From the NCBI RefSeq assembly GCF_050003625.1, contig NC_134398.1, positions 19,666,997 to 19,730,996 of the forward strand: 64,000 nt of DNA, in the 5' to 3' direction. Of the stretch, positions 1 to 9,562 are shown one piece after another (within the stretch, counting starts at the first letter, position 1; each line of letters starts with the position of its first letter). The notes under the pieces were generated by a model that had not been told where the DNA came from, searched no databases, and was given only the letters and a program-made list of their open reading frames with translations. This stretch comes from Haematobia irritans. Taxonomy: Eukaryota > Arthropoda > Insecta > Diptera > Muscidae. Position numbers and translations under genes: made by a program.

Positions 1-161
1 AGATACAAGTATCCGGACTCAGATCCCTATATCTCAATGATGAAGCTGGACACCCGAAGATCTCAGTATTTAAGATGGAGAAGATTTCTGTGATTGAATT
101 GTAGCCCCAAAGATCTCAATAATTAAATTGCAAACCGGAAAATCTCAATGATTAAATTGAA
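1..161 (+). repeat. Degenerate ~29-bp satellite, left block
   Basis: Loose tandem repeats built on the phrases GATCTCAGTGATTGAACTGC and AGACCCGAA recur about every 29 bp. This is the edge of the large satellite that resumes after the inserted DINE-1-like element at 162-2096. Copies differ strongly from each other, so the array looks old and unhomogenised. No coding potential is seen. Confidence 0.7.
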
Positions 162-2096
162 AACAAGTATATACGGCCGTAAGTTCGTCCAGGCCGAATC
201 TTATGTACCCTCCACCATGGATTGCGTAGAAACTTCTACGAAAGACTGTCATCCACAAATTTTACTCACATGGTTGTTAAATATCATATACTACCACCAC
301 GTACCATATTTCAACCAGATCGGATGAATTTTGCTTCTCCAAAAGGCACCGGAGGTCAAATCTGGGGATCGGTTTATATGGGAGCTATATATTATTATAG
401 ACTGATAGGAACCAATTCCTGCATGGTAGTTGGATACCCTATACTAACATCACGTACCAAATTTCAACCGAATGGGAAGAATTTTGCTCGTCCAAGGTGC
501 TCCGGAGGTCAAATCTGGGGATAGGTTTATATGGGGCCTATATATAATTATGGACCGATATCGACCAATTTTTGCATGGGTGTTTGAGGCCATATATTAA
601 CATCACGTACCAAATTTCAACTGAATCAGATAAATTTTGGTCTTCCAAGGGGCTCTGGAGGTCAAATCTGGTGATCGGTTTATATGGGGGCTATATATAA
701 TTATAGACCGATATGGACCAATTTTTGCATGGTTGTTAGAGACCATATACTTACACTATGTACCAAATTTCAGCCAGATCGGGTGAAATTTGCTTCTCTT
801 AGAGGTTCCGCAAGCCAAATCTGGGGATCGGTTTATATGGGGGCTATATATAATTATGGACCGATGTGGACCAATTTGTGCATGGTTGTTAGTAAACATA
901 TACTAATACCATGTACCAAATTTCAGCGAGATCGGGTGAAATTTGCTTCTCTTAGAGGTTCCGCAAGCCAAAGCTGGGGATCGGTTTCAAATTTCAGCCA
1001 GATCGGGTGAAATTTGCTTCTCTTAGAGGTTCCGCAAGCCAAATCTGGGGATCGGTTTATATGGGGGCTATATATAATTATAGACCGATGTGAACCAATG
1101 TTTGCATGGTTGCTAGATAACATATACTAACACCATGTACCAAATTTCAGCCGGATCTGATGAAATTTGCTTCTCCTAGAGCGATCGCAAGCCAAATCGG
1201 GGGATCGGTATATATGGGGGCTATATATAATTATGGACCGATATGAACCAATTTTTGCATGGTTGTTAGAGACCATATACTAACACCATGTACCAAATTT
1301 CAGCCGGATCGGATGAAAATTGTTTCTCTTAGAGTCTCTGCAAACAAAATCGGGGGATCGGTTTATATGGGGGCTATATATAAATATGAACCTATATGGA
1401 CCAATTTTTGCATGGTTGTTAGAGACCATATACTAACACCATGTACCAAATTTCAGCCGGATCGGATGAAGTTTGCTTCTCTTAGAGGCTCCGCAAGCCA
1501 AATCGGGGGATCGGTTTATATGGGGGCTATATATAATTATGGACCGATGTGGACCAATTTCTGCATGGTTGTTAGGGACCATATACTAACACTATGTACC
1601 AAATTTCAGCCAGATCGGATGAAATTTGCTTCTCTTAGAGGCTCCGCAAGCCAAATCGGGGGATCGGTTTATATGGGAGCTATATATAATTATCGACCGA
1701 TGTGGACCAATTTTTGCATGGTTGTTAGAGACCATATACTAACACCATGTACCAAATTTCAGCCGGATCGGATGAAATATGTTTTACTTAGAGGCTCCGC
1801 AAGCCAAATCTGGGGGTCCGTTCATATGGGGGCTATACGTAAAAGTGGTCCGATATGGCCCATTTGCAATACCATCCGACCTACATCAATAACAACTACT
1901 TACGCCAAGTTTCAAGTCGATAGCTTGTTTCGTTCGGAAGTTAGCGTGATTTCAGCAGACGGACGGACGGACGGACATGCTCAGATCGAATCAGAATTTC
2001 ACCATATATACTTTATGGGGTCTTAGAGCAATATTTCGATGTGTTACAAAGGGAATGACAAAGTTAATATACCCCCATCCTATGGTGGAGGGTATA
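162..2096 (-). mobile_element. DINE-1-like (Helentron-type) element 1 with 153-bp internal repeats
   Basis: Strand is given from the TATACCC terminus (2096) towards the hairpin terminus (162). The hairpin end has AACAAGTATATACGGCCGT and a hairpin degraded from TTCGGCCAGGCCGAA. A subterminal inverted repeat pairs TACCCTCCACCATGG (206-220) with CCTATGGTGGAGGGTATA (2079-2096). The block next to the TATACCC end holds a GGAC tetranucleotide run (about 1960-1976) and conserved phrases that resemble Drosophila INE-1/DINE-1. Between the ends lie about ten 153-bp monomers (starts near 368, 521, 674, 827, then 1048 to 1815), each with GATCGGTTTATATGG and CCAAATTTCAGCCGGATCGG; one monomer near 965-990 is truncated. 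No Rep/helicase is encoded, so it is non-autonomous. The 255-codon frame at 1259-2026 is a repeat by-product. It is inserted in the 29-bp satellite. Family assignment rests on structure, not on a database match. Confidence 0.8.
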
Positions 2097-3480
2097 ACTA
2101 GAAAATCTTAGAGATTGAACTGCGAACCTGAAAAATATCCTTGCATAAACCACAGACCCGAAGATATCAAAGATTATGCTTCCAATTCCAAGGTCTTCAA
2201 AATTGAACTGTATACAAGACTTTATATCTGATACCTATATCTCATGTCTTCGTAATTTAACTGCATATCTGAAGATTTTATCAGACTACATATGCTGTAC
2301 TTATATTACAGTGTTTATAGATCAGAAATTGTCATTTGCAGGGTAATCAAATCCGAAGATCCAAGTGTTCGAATTTTAGATTCCTCATCTCGGTTTTTAA
2401 AATGCAGATTCCGGGCTCAGAGATTGAATTGTAGCCCCGAAGATCACAATGATCGTACTGCGAGCTCGAAGGTCTCATTTCTTAAATCGCAGACCAAGAG
2501 ATCTCAGTGAGAAGACTGATAGCGATAGCGAAATGTTTAAACTACAGATCACAGTGATTGCACCGAAAATCCGAACATCCAAGTATTCGAACTTCCGATG
2601 GAAGGTCTTAGTGGCAGGACTATATTTCAGAGTTTAAGCTGCAGAACCGAAGTTCCCCGTGATTGAACTCTAGGTAATTAATAAACTGCAGAACCCAACA
2701 TCTTCGTGATTGAACTGCGGACACGAAGATGTCATTGCTTCGACCGAAGTCCCAAAAATCCCAGAGAGTATACTTCAAATCCGATGAATCAAACCTAAAA
2801 ACCTCAATGAATAAACTGAAGACCCGAAGATCTTAGTGATTGAATTGAGGATCAAAAAATTTCATCGCTTAAACCACAGACTCGACGATCTTAGTGATTG
2901 AACTTCGGACTAGAAAATTTCATTTTTTAAATCAGTTACTCGAAGATTTCAGAGAGTAGGCTTTAAAATCAAAGATCTCCGTATATCCTTTACATATATC
3001 ACAGTATTTATAAATCCGGAAATGTTAGTGATTACCCTTCGAATCCGAAGATCCAAGCGTTCGACCTTTAGATTCCTTATCATTGTGTTTAAAATGCACA
3101 CTCCAAGATATCAGTAGCCCCCAAGATTTTATTGATTAAACTGCACATCCGAGTGAACTGCGAACTCGAAGATTTTATTGCTTAAAACGCTTCAAATCCG
3201 ATAGCAAAGTGTTTATACAATAGATCCAATAATCTCAGTGATTACACCAGAAATCCGAAGATATAAATGCTCGTGCTTCGGATGCCTATATCTAAGAGTT
3301 TAAGCTGCAGAAACGAAAGATCTCAGTAACTGCACTGAAGACCAGAAAATCTCAATGGATAAATTACAGACTCGAACATCTTCGTGATTGAACTGCGGAC
3401 CAGAAGATCTCAGTGAATATACATCAAATACAACGATCTCAGAAACAAGCATAGCATACGAAGGTCTTAGTGGACGCACT
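2097..3480 (+). repeat. Degenerate ~29-bp satellite, second block
   Basis: Continuation of the satellite interrupted by the DINE-1-like element. Phrases such as CCGAAGATCTCAGTGATTG and GAACTGCAGATCC recur with a period near 29 bp and many indels. Short open frames here (for example 2292-2510) contain no recognisable domain and are attributed to the repeat. Confidence 0.75.
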
Positions 3481-3701
3481 GTTAGGTATAGGGCAGCCCG
3501 ATATTTCAGCCTCACTTGGACTATTCACTTCATTGGGATACCCCAGTGATGAACTTCTCTCTTATCACTGAGTGCTGCCCGATTCTATGTTAAGCTCAAT
3601 GACAAGTGACCTCCTTTTTTTATAACCGAGTCCGAACGGCGTTCCACATTACAGTGAAATCATTTAGAGAAGCTTTGCAACACTCAGAAATGTCACCAGC
3701 A
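3481..3701 (-). mobile_element. 5'-truncated SINE copy (tRNA-derived family)
   Basis: On the minus strand this matches the 3' two thirds of the full-length SINE at 5239-5577, including the GGCAGCCCGAT block, the inner GAGTGCTGCCCGATTC block and the TATAACCGAGTCCGAACGGC region. The tRNA-like head is missing. It is flanked by TAGTGGACGCACT (3468-3480) and TAGTGGACGGACT (3702-3714), a 13-bp near-perfect target-site duplication. The tail has decayed to GTTAGGTA. The structure fits target-primed retroposition with 5' truncation. Confidence 0.8.
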
Positions 3702-5096
3702 TAGTGGACGGACTACAATTCCGAAGATCTCCATAACCAAAGTGCAGATCCCAAGAATTCTCTGTTAGAATAGGCGATCAATAGATCTCAGTAATGGAAT
3801 GTTAGAAGGTCTTAGTGACAAGACTAAAAATGCTAAAAGCCGTGATTGAATTAAATATCTGAAGAATTCGTTGAGTGAATAGCGAAGAAATCAGTGATTT
3901 ACCGGCAAACCTCGAAGACTCATTGTTCGAACTGAAGATCCCACTATATAGGTGTTTAAGGTTTAAAAATCGCGTTATATGAAGTACAAATCAAATGAAC
4001 TCTGTTGACCAGATATACTTATTGGTTGGAGCTGAAATCCGAATATCTTCTCGATTGAATTGCACATCCGAAGATTTCACCGATTGAACTGCAGATTCAA
4101 AAATCTCACTGTTCGAACTTCAGATATCTATTTCTCAGTGTTTAAACTACAGATCCTCAAATCTCATTGATTACTTTGCAAGTGATCGAACTTCAGATCC
4201 CTATATTTCAGTATTCAAATTGCAGATCAGAACATGTCAGTGATTAAATTGTAGCACCGAAGATCTCAGTGATGGAACTAGACATCCTAATATCTCAGTG
4301 CTTTAACTATTGACCGAAGGATCGAAGAGTTTGAACTTAAGATCCGTATATCTCAGTGTTTAGGCTGCTACTCCGAAGATATCGTTTTCTGCATCCAAGA
4401 CTCGAAGATACCAGTGTTTGAAATGCAGATCTGAAGATATCAGTAATAGAACTGCAAAGGTTCTAGTGTCCAGACTACAATTCCAAAGCTCTCTATGATG
4501 GAACTAATCGAAAGATCTCAGTGATTGAACGTCAAACCCCAAGATCACATTGTTTGAACTGCAGACCCAAAATCGGCATGCTCGAATTGAAAATCTCAAT
4601 GTCTTGGTGCTTCAACCGCAAACCCGAAAATTTTCTATTGCGCCCCAGATTCGAAAATCCCAGTGATTGAACTGCGACCTACCCGAAGGTTTTAGTAGCC
4701 AGACTATAAATCGGAAGATCCCAATGACTGAACCGCAGATCTAAAGATTTCACTGATCCGAAGATCACTGCGTTTGAATGACAAACCCAAATATCTCATT
4801 ATGTGAAATGAAGATCCCAGATCTGTGGTTGAGCTGCGATACGAAGATCATAGTAACTGATCTGCCCATAGGTCTTAGTAGCCAGACTAGAAATCGGAAG
4901 ATTCCCAGATCCGAAGATTTAACTGATTGATTGCGAAGATCACTGCGTTGCAGATCCAACGATCTCATTGCTTGTAAATCCAGAAATCCATGAATGAACT
5001 ACAGACAAGAAAAAAAAGGGCGTCTATCTCCACGATTGAACTGCTGATCCGAAGATTGAACTGAAGACTTGAAACTCTCAGTGTTCGAACTTTATA
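3702..5096 (+). repeat. Degenerate ~29-bp satellite, third block
   Basis: Same satellite as 1-161 and 2097-3480, with frequent GAAGATCTCAGTGATTGAAC phrases and irregular spacing. No open frame here resembles a protein domain. The satellite continues on the other side of the composite insertion at 5107-5575. Confidence 0.75.
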
Positions 5097-5111
5097 TACC
5101 CATATAATAAT

Positions 5112-5238
5112 TGGATCCCGTGCCTAACCTTCAACTTGAAGAGAGCCGTCTCTCTATTACACATTTCATTTTCCCATTACACATTTCCCCTCTTACACTG
5201 GAGGAGAGCCGTCTCTCTAGCCGCATTATTCCCATATT
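5112..5238 (+). repeat. Detached island of the ~62-70-bp GGAGGAGAGCCGTC minisatellite
   Basis: This stretch is nearly the same as part of the main minisatellite around 9130-9258: it shares GATCCCGTGCCTAACCTT, the AGAGCCGTCTCTCTA phrases and CATTATTCCCATATTC. It sits directly upstream of the full-length SINE. A 10-bp direct repeat TACCCATATA (5097-5106 and 5576-5585) encloses island plus SINE, so the two may have arrived together. Confidence 0.7.
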
Positions 5239-5577
5239 CGGGAGCCACCGTAATACAATGGCTAGCATGCCCGCCTTGCATACACAAGGTCGTGGGTTCG
5301 ATTCCTGCTTCGACCGAACACCAAAAAGTTTTTCAGCGGTGGATTATCCCACCTCAGTAATGCTGGTGACATTTCTGAGGGTTTCAAAGCTTCTCTAAGT
5401 GGTTTCACTGCAATTTGGAACGTCGTTCAGACTCGGCTATAAAAAGGAGGTCCCTTGTCATTGAGCTTAACATGGAATCGGGCAGCACTCAGTGACAAGA
5501 GAGAAGTTAACCACAATGGACTGAATAGTCTAAGTGAGCCTGATACATCGGGCTGCCACCTAACCTAACCTAACCTA
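5239..5577 (+). mobile_element. Full-length tRNA-derived SINE with (CCTAA)n tail
   Basis: The head (about 5241-5312) folds like a tRNA. It has an A box TGGCTAGCATG (5259-5269), an anticodon-type stem CCTTG/CAAGG (5274-5278 and 5285-5289), and a T arm with B box GGTTCGATTCC (5295-5305). A ~230-bp tRNA-unrelated body follows and the element ends in CCTAACCTAACCTAACC. Four other copies or fragments in the window end at the same tail (3481, 18338, 44594, 62641) and two more have a decayed version (30612, 31193). The body carries a T5 run at 5329-5333. SINEs encode no protein and rely on a LINE reverse transcriptase, which was not found here. I do not know its published name. Confidence 0.88.
5259..5305 (+). 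promoter_or_regulatory. RNA polymerase III internal promoter (A and B boxes) of the SINE
   Basis: TGGCTAGCATG fits the A-box pattern TRGCNNANNNG, and GGTTCGATTCC is a perfect B box. They are 25 bp apart, a little shorter than in most tRNAs but compatible with TFIIIC binding. Activity is inferred from the motif only. Confidence 0.8.
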
Positions 5578-5945
5578 CCCATATAGTACCTACAGATCCG
5601 AAATACACCAAAACTCAATAGATCCATGTGTTGGAACTTCAGATCCATGTGTTGGAACTTCGGATCCATGTGTTGGAACTTCAGATCCATGTGTTGGAAC
5701 TTCAGATCCATATATATCCAATCTCTCACTTCTATAACAGGAGACACGAAGATCTCGGTTAAATACCCCTGACTTGAAGATATCAATAGTTAAACTGCAA
5801 ATCCTATGGTCTTAGTGGTCAGACTTCAAATCCGAAATTCTAGTCGATTGAATTGCATACCCAAAGATTTTAATATTTTAATGGCAGACCAGAAATTCTC
5901 CTCAATTAAACTGAAGTTCTAAAGATCTCAGCACTTTACTCGCAC
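5578..5945 (+). repeat. Satellite with a local 21-bp tandem repeat
   Basis: The 29-bp satellite resumes after the SINE. At 5621-5704 four consecutive 21-bp units GATCCATGTGTTGGAACTTC(A/G) are almost identical, followed by a partial fifth. This is a recent local amplification inside an otherwise degenerate array. Because 21 is a multiple of three, it produces a minus-strand frame with a repeated HMDLKFQ motif that should not be read as a gene. Confidence 0.75.
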
Positions 5946-6539
5946 CTTCCCTTAATAGACTCAATATGGTCGTCTGACATTGGCTATTCTATATCTTGTC
6001 TTTAAAACTTTTGCACCTCCGTGTATCCGAGGCCAGATTCTTCTCATCTTTTCTTTAAGCTATAGTGTTATCTAAAATTTGTTCCTATGTAGAAGACATA
6101 TTTTTCTCTGCTTAAAATTTAAGGCAAATTTTTTATCCCATTTTGTCACTGTGGTTGTACCATTATGGGCTAACGATAGCTTAGCACATAGTAACAAAAC
6201 ACAATCATCATCAGTTTACATGTAATTTATGGGCTGTTTTTGCAGTGAGTGAGTTTAGTTGGTGATGATATACGGACATGCAGATACCACACGGCCACCC
6301 ACACACTATTATAGTGGTGTGCAAAACTATTTATGATTAAACGTTTAAGCAGTGACCATGACCAAAAGGAAAGGGAAGCGATTTAATTTGGATCAGATGG
6401 TTTCAAAAGGATAATGAAATTATTTCAGGGAATACCAATAGTAGTTTACAAATAACATATCAGTTGAAATAATTGTTACCCTCGTTGTGGTCAATACTTA
6501 CTCTACTCTGAAATTCAAATATTAGGAATGAAGATCCAT
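5946..6539. other. Unassigned AT-rich spacer
   Basis: No tandem repeat, terminal inverted repeat or convincing reading frame is visible. The sequence is ordinary AT-rich non-coding DNA between the direct satellite on the left and inverted satellite traces on the right. Confidence 0.5.
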
Positions 6540-6967
6540 CGCAACTACTTTAAGCCAACAGATCGCACTCACTGAGATTTTCCGCTTTCAATTTGGGCAT
6601 TCAATCACTAAAACATTGATTTGAGCTTTAGTAATTTTTATTAGTCTACAGTTCAATCACTGAGTTTTCGGCCAGCAGTGGAATATGGAGACATTCGTCT
6701 GCAGTTTAATCGTTGAAGTTGCAGCCAACCCAAATCAATAATCGGCTTAAATTTTAAGTCATGCTTGAGTCTCAAAAAAAAAAAGGGCATGGTTCTATTT
6801 GAAGTCAGATGAAGTTGTTGGTGCTATCGCATAAATTTCAATACTTCTTAGGTGGATAATACATTGTATAAGTAAAACAGACGAATCATCACAATTCTAA
6901 GGCTCTTGGTCATTCATTGAATCACTATGGCTTCGAAATGCAGTTCATCCACTAAGCCTTCGTACTA
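6540..6967 (-). repeat. 29-bp satellite traces in inverted orientation
   Basis: Phrases such as CAGTTCAATCACTGAG and CACTGAGATTTTCCG are the reverse complement of the satellite phrases at 1-5945. The array has therefore been inverted. The same traces continue on the far side of the MITE at 6968-7446, so the MITE inserted into the inverted array. Confidence 0.6.
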
Positions 6968-7446
6968 CACAGAAAAAATATCAACAAAATATTTCAATTA
7001 AAAAGTTAATTGAAGTTAAAAATTTTTTCAATTAATAAATTAATTGATACAATTAACTTTTTAATCAAATTCGGAAGACTAATTCAGTTAAAAAAGTGCT
7101 AATTTTTTTTTAATTTTTAATTTAAAATGTATTTCAAACAATCATTTATTAATCCAAATAAAAACTCTAAGCAAATTCAGAAAGTAATTAAAAATAGTTA
7201 CCTTTTTAAATTAATAAATTAATTGAGTTTTGCAATCAACATCAATTAAATTTTTAATTGAATCAATTAAAAAATTAATTGAAATTTGCTAAAAAAAATC
7301 AATTAATTTTTTAATCAAGAATTTTTTCTATGCCCAATTAAAACTGTGATTGATACTATCATTTTCGTGATTGAAGACATTTCAATTAAAAAATTAATTG
7401 GATCAATTAATTTGGTGATTGAATCAGAAAAAAAATTTTTTGTGTG
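6968..7446. mobile_element. AT-rich MITE with TA target duplication
   Basis: The ends CACAGAAAAAATAT and ATTTTTTGTGTG form short terminal inverted repeats, bordered by TA at 6966-6967 and 7447-7448. The interior is dominated by palindromic phrases of the form CAATTAATTTTTTAATTG on both strands and can fold extensively. There is no coding capacity. The ends resemble the MITE at 20744-20993 (CACNCACAGAAGG), which suggests the same broad TA-targeting group, probably Tc1/mariner-mobilised. Confidence 0.6.
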
Positions 7447-7448
7447 TA

Positions 7449-7687
7449 TAGTTATATCACTGAGGATTCGCCCTCCAATTTAATTAACTGACAAATTTGC
7501 CTGCAGTTCAGTCAACATTACTTTGGTTAGAAATTCAGTCAGTGAGATCTGGACTTCTAGTTCAACTACTGAGACTTCAAAACGGCAGTTCGAACACTTA
7601 CATTCAGGGAAACAATTTAGTATCCGAGACGTTTTGCTAAGATTTTAGCCAAACCACAATGATAGTCGACCTAACTTTTGAGGCGGA
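7449..7687 (-). repeat. Inverted satellite traces, continued
   Basis: CAGTCAGTGAGATCTGG and CAACTACTGAGACTTC are degenerate reverse-complement copies of the satellite phrases, fading out by about 7615. The last ~70 bp show nothing recognisable. Confidence 0.45.
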
Positions 7688-7691
7688 CTAG

Positions 7692-7882
7692 AGCGTGTTT
7701 CGTCCGGAAGTTAGCCTTATTTCCACAGACAGACGGACAGCCGAACACACGGACGGACATCGCTACATTGACTCAGAATTTCAACACGACCCAGAATACT
7801 TTGTTGGGTTTGAGACCAATATTTCGATGTGTTACACACGGAACGACAAAGCTAGTATAACCCCATCCTATGGTGGAGGGTA
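7692..7882 (-). mobile_element. DINE-1-like element fragment (TATACCC end only)
   Basis: It contains the GTTTCGTCCGGAAGTTAGC block, a decayed GGAC-rich core, the TTTCGATGTGTTACA block and the terminal CCTATGGTGGAGGGTATA. The 153-bp repeats and hairpin end are absent. It is more diverged than the other copies, so probably an older, truncated insertion. Confidence 0.75.
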
Positions 7883-8240
7883 TAAAAAAAAAACTTTAGA
7901 TAATAGCCGACGTAATTATTTGCATAGCAACAGCCAGTAATGCAAAAACAAACAAAACTACGGTTGATCCCCCACATGTTAGTGTTTACATGTAAACAAT
8001 TTAACGTTACCGTTACCATAACAACAACCTATTAGGATCAAAAAGGCATTACCACCGAAGAAAGCAGAGTGTGGAACATTATTATTTAGTAGAAATAAAA
8101 GCTAACTAGAGGAGTGATATCTCTCCAGAGCACAATATTTTGTTAGAGTAGAACCTCTCTCTAGCTCCATTCACACCTTCACAACCCACATTGTATTAAC
8201 TAGGGAAGAATTATCTACCCGATAATGAGCCTTTGCTTCC
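7883..8240. other. Unassigned spacer
   Basis: About 360 bp of non-repetitive sequence. A TGTTAGTGTTTACATGTAAAC palindromic phrase near 7977-7997 is notable, but no paired LTR or reading frame could be linked to it. Confidence 0.4.
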
Positions 8241-9472
8241 ATTCTTCCTTTTCCCATTCCCCCTCCTTCACTGGAGGAGAGACGTCTCTCTAGTGGTAAG
8301 GCTCCTTTTACCATTACACATTTCCCCCTCTTACAATGGAACAGAGTCGTCTGTCTAGTCGTAAGCTCCCTTTTCCCATTACACGTTCCCCCTCTTACAC
8401 TGAAGGAGAGCCGTCTGTCTAGTCGTAAGCCTCCTTTTTCCCATTATACATTCTCCCTCTTACACTGAAGGAGAACTGTCAGTCTAGTCATAAGCCACAA
8501 TTTCCCATTACACATTTCCCCCTCTTAATTACTTTCTTCGCCTAAACAAATCCACCCTACACTGGAGGAGAACTGTTTCTCTAGTCGTGAGTTTCCTTTG
8601 CTCACCTACACGGTCCCTTTCCTACACTGGAGGAAAGATGTCTCTCTAGCCGTGATCCCTAGCCTTCCACTGGAGGAGAGCCTTCTGTCTAGTCGTAAGC
8701 CTCCTTTCCGCATTACACATTCTCCCTCTTACACTGGAGGAGAACCGTCTCTCCAGTCGTAAGCCTTCTTTTCCCATTACACATCCCCCTTTTACACTGG
8801 TGGAGAGACGTCTGTTCGTAAGCTTCCATTACACATTTTCCCTCTTACACTCTCTAGTAGTAAGACTATTTTTCCCATTACACATTCTCCCTTTGTCACT
8901 GGAGGAGAGCCGCCTATCTAGTCGTAAGCCACCTTTTCCCCATTACACATTCTCCCTCTTACACTGGAGGAGAACCATCTCTCTAGTTATAAGCCTTCTT
9001 TTCCCATTACACTTTTCCCCTTGTTACTTTCTCCCCCACACAAATCCCTCTTACACTGGGGGAGAGCTGTCTTTATAGTCGTGAGTTTCCTTTCCTAACA
9101 CTGGACGAAAGCTGTCTCTCTAGCCGTGATCCCGTGCCTAACCTTAAACTTGAGGAGAGCCGTCCCTATGTTACACATTTCATTTTCCCATTACACATTT
9201 CCCCTCTTACACTGGAGAAGAGCCGTCTCTGTAGTCGCATTATTCCCATATTCCCCACTTACACTGGAGAAGAGCCGTCTCTCTAGTCGTAAGCCTGCTT
9301 TTCCAATTACACGGTCTCCCTCTTACTCTGGAGGAGAGCCGTAAGACTTTTTTCCATTACACTTTTCCCCCTGTTACCTACTTTCTTCCCCTAACACATA
9401 TCGCCCTTACACTGGAGGAGAGCTGTCGCTCTAGTCGTGAGTTTCCTTTCCTCACCTATACGGCCCCGTTCC
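8241..9472 (+). repeat. ~62-70-bp minisatellite (GGAGGAGAGCCGTC family), left part
   Basis: Units contain CATTACACATT, CCCTCTTACACTGGAGGAG and AGCCGTCTCTCTAGTCG, repeating at about 62-70 bp with some longer variants carrying ACTTTCTTCCCCTA. The composition (pyrimidine-rich on the + strand, higher GC) differs from the neighbouring AT arrays. A mariner copy at 9475 splits the array and it resumes at 12224. Open frames at 8800-9078 and 9126-9344 are repeat by-products. Confidence 0.85.
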
Positions 9473-9562
9473 TAAAGGGTGATACGGTCAAAATTTGGTC
9501 AAGGGAAAACGCGTGTAAATCGGTGAAATCGTTTATTTAAAAAATCAAATTAAATTTCTTTT

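Noticed and set aside
1259..2026. 255-codon frame as a gene
   Set aside because: Lies wholly on the 153-bp repeats and core of the DINE-1-like element; same amino-acid repeats as the 46.2-kb frame.
5241..5312. Functional tRNA gene
   Set aside because: A and B boxes and two arms are present, but the acceptor stem is not paired and the sequence continues into a SINE body, so it is a SINE head.
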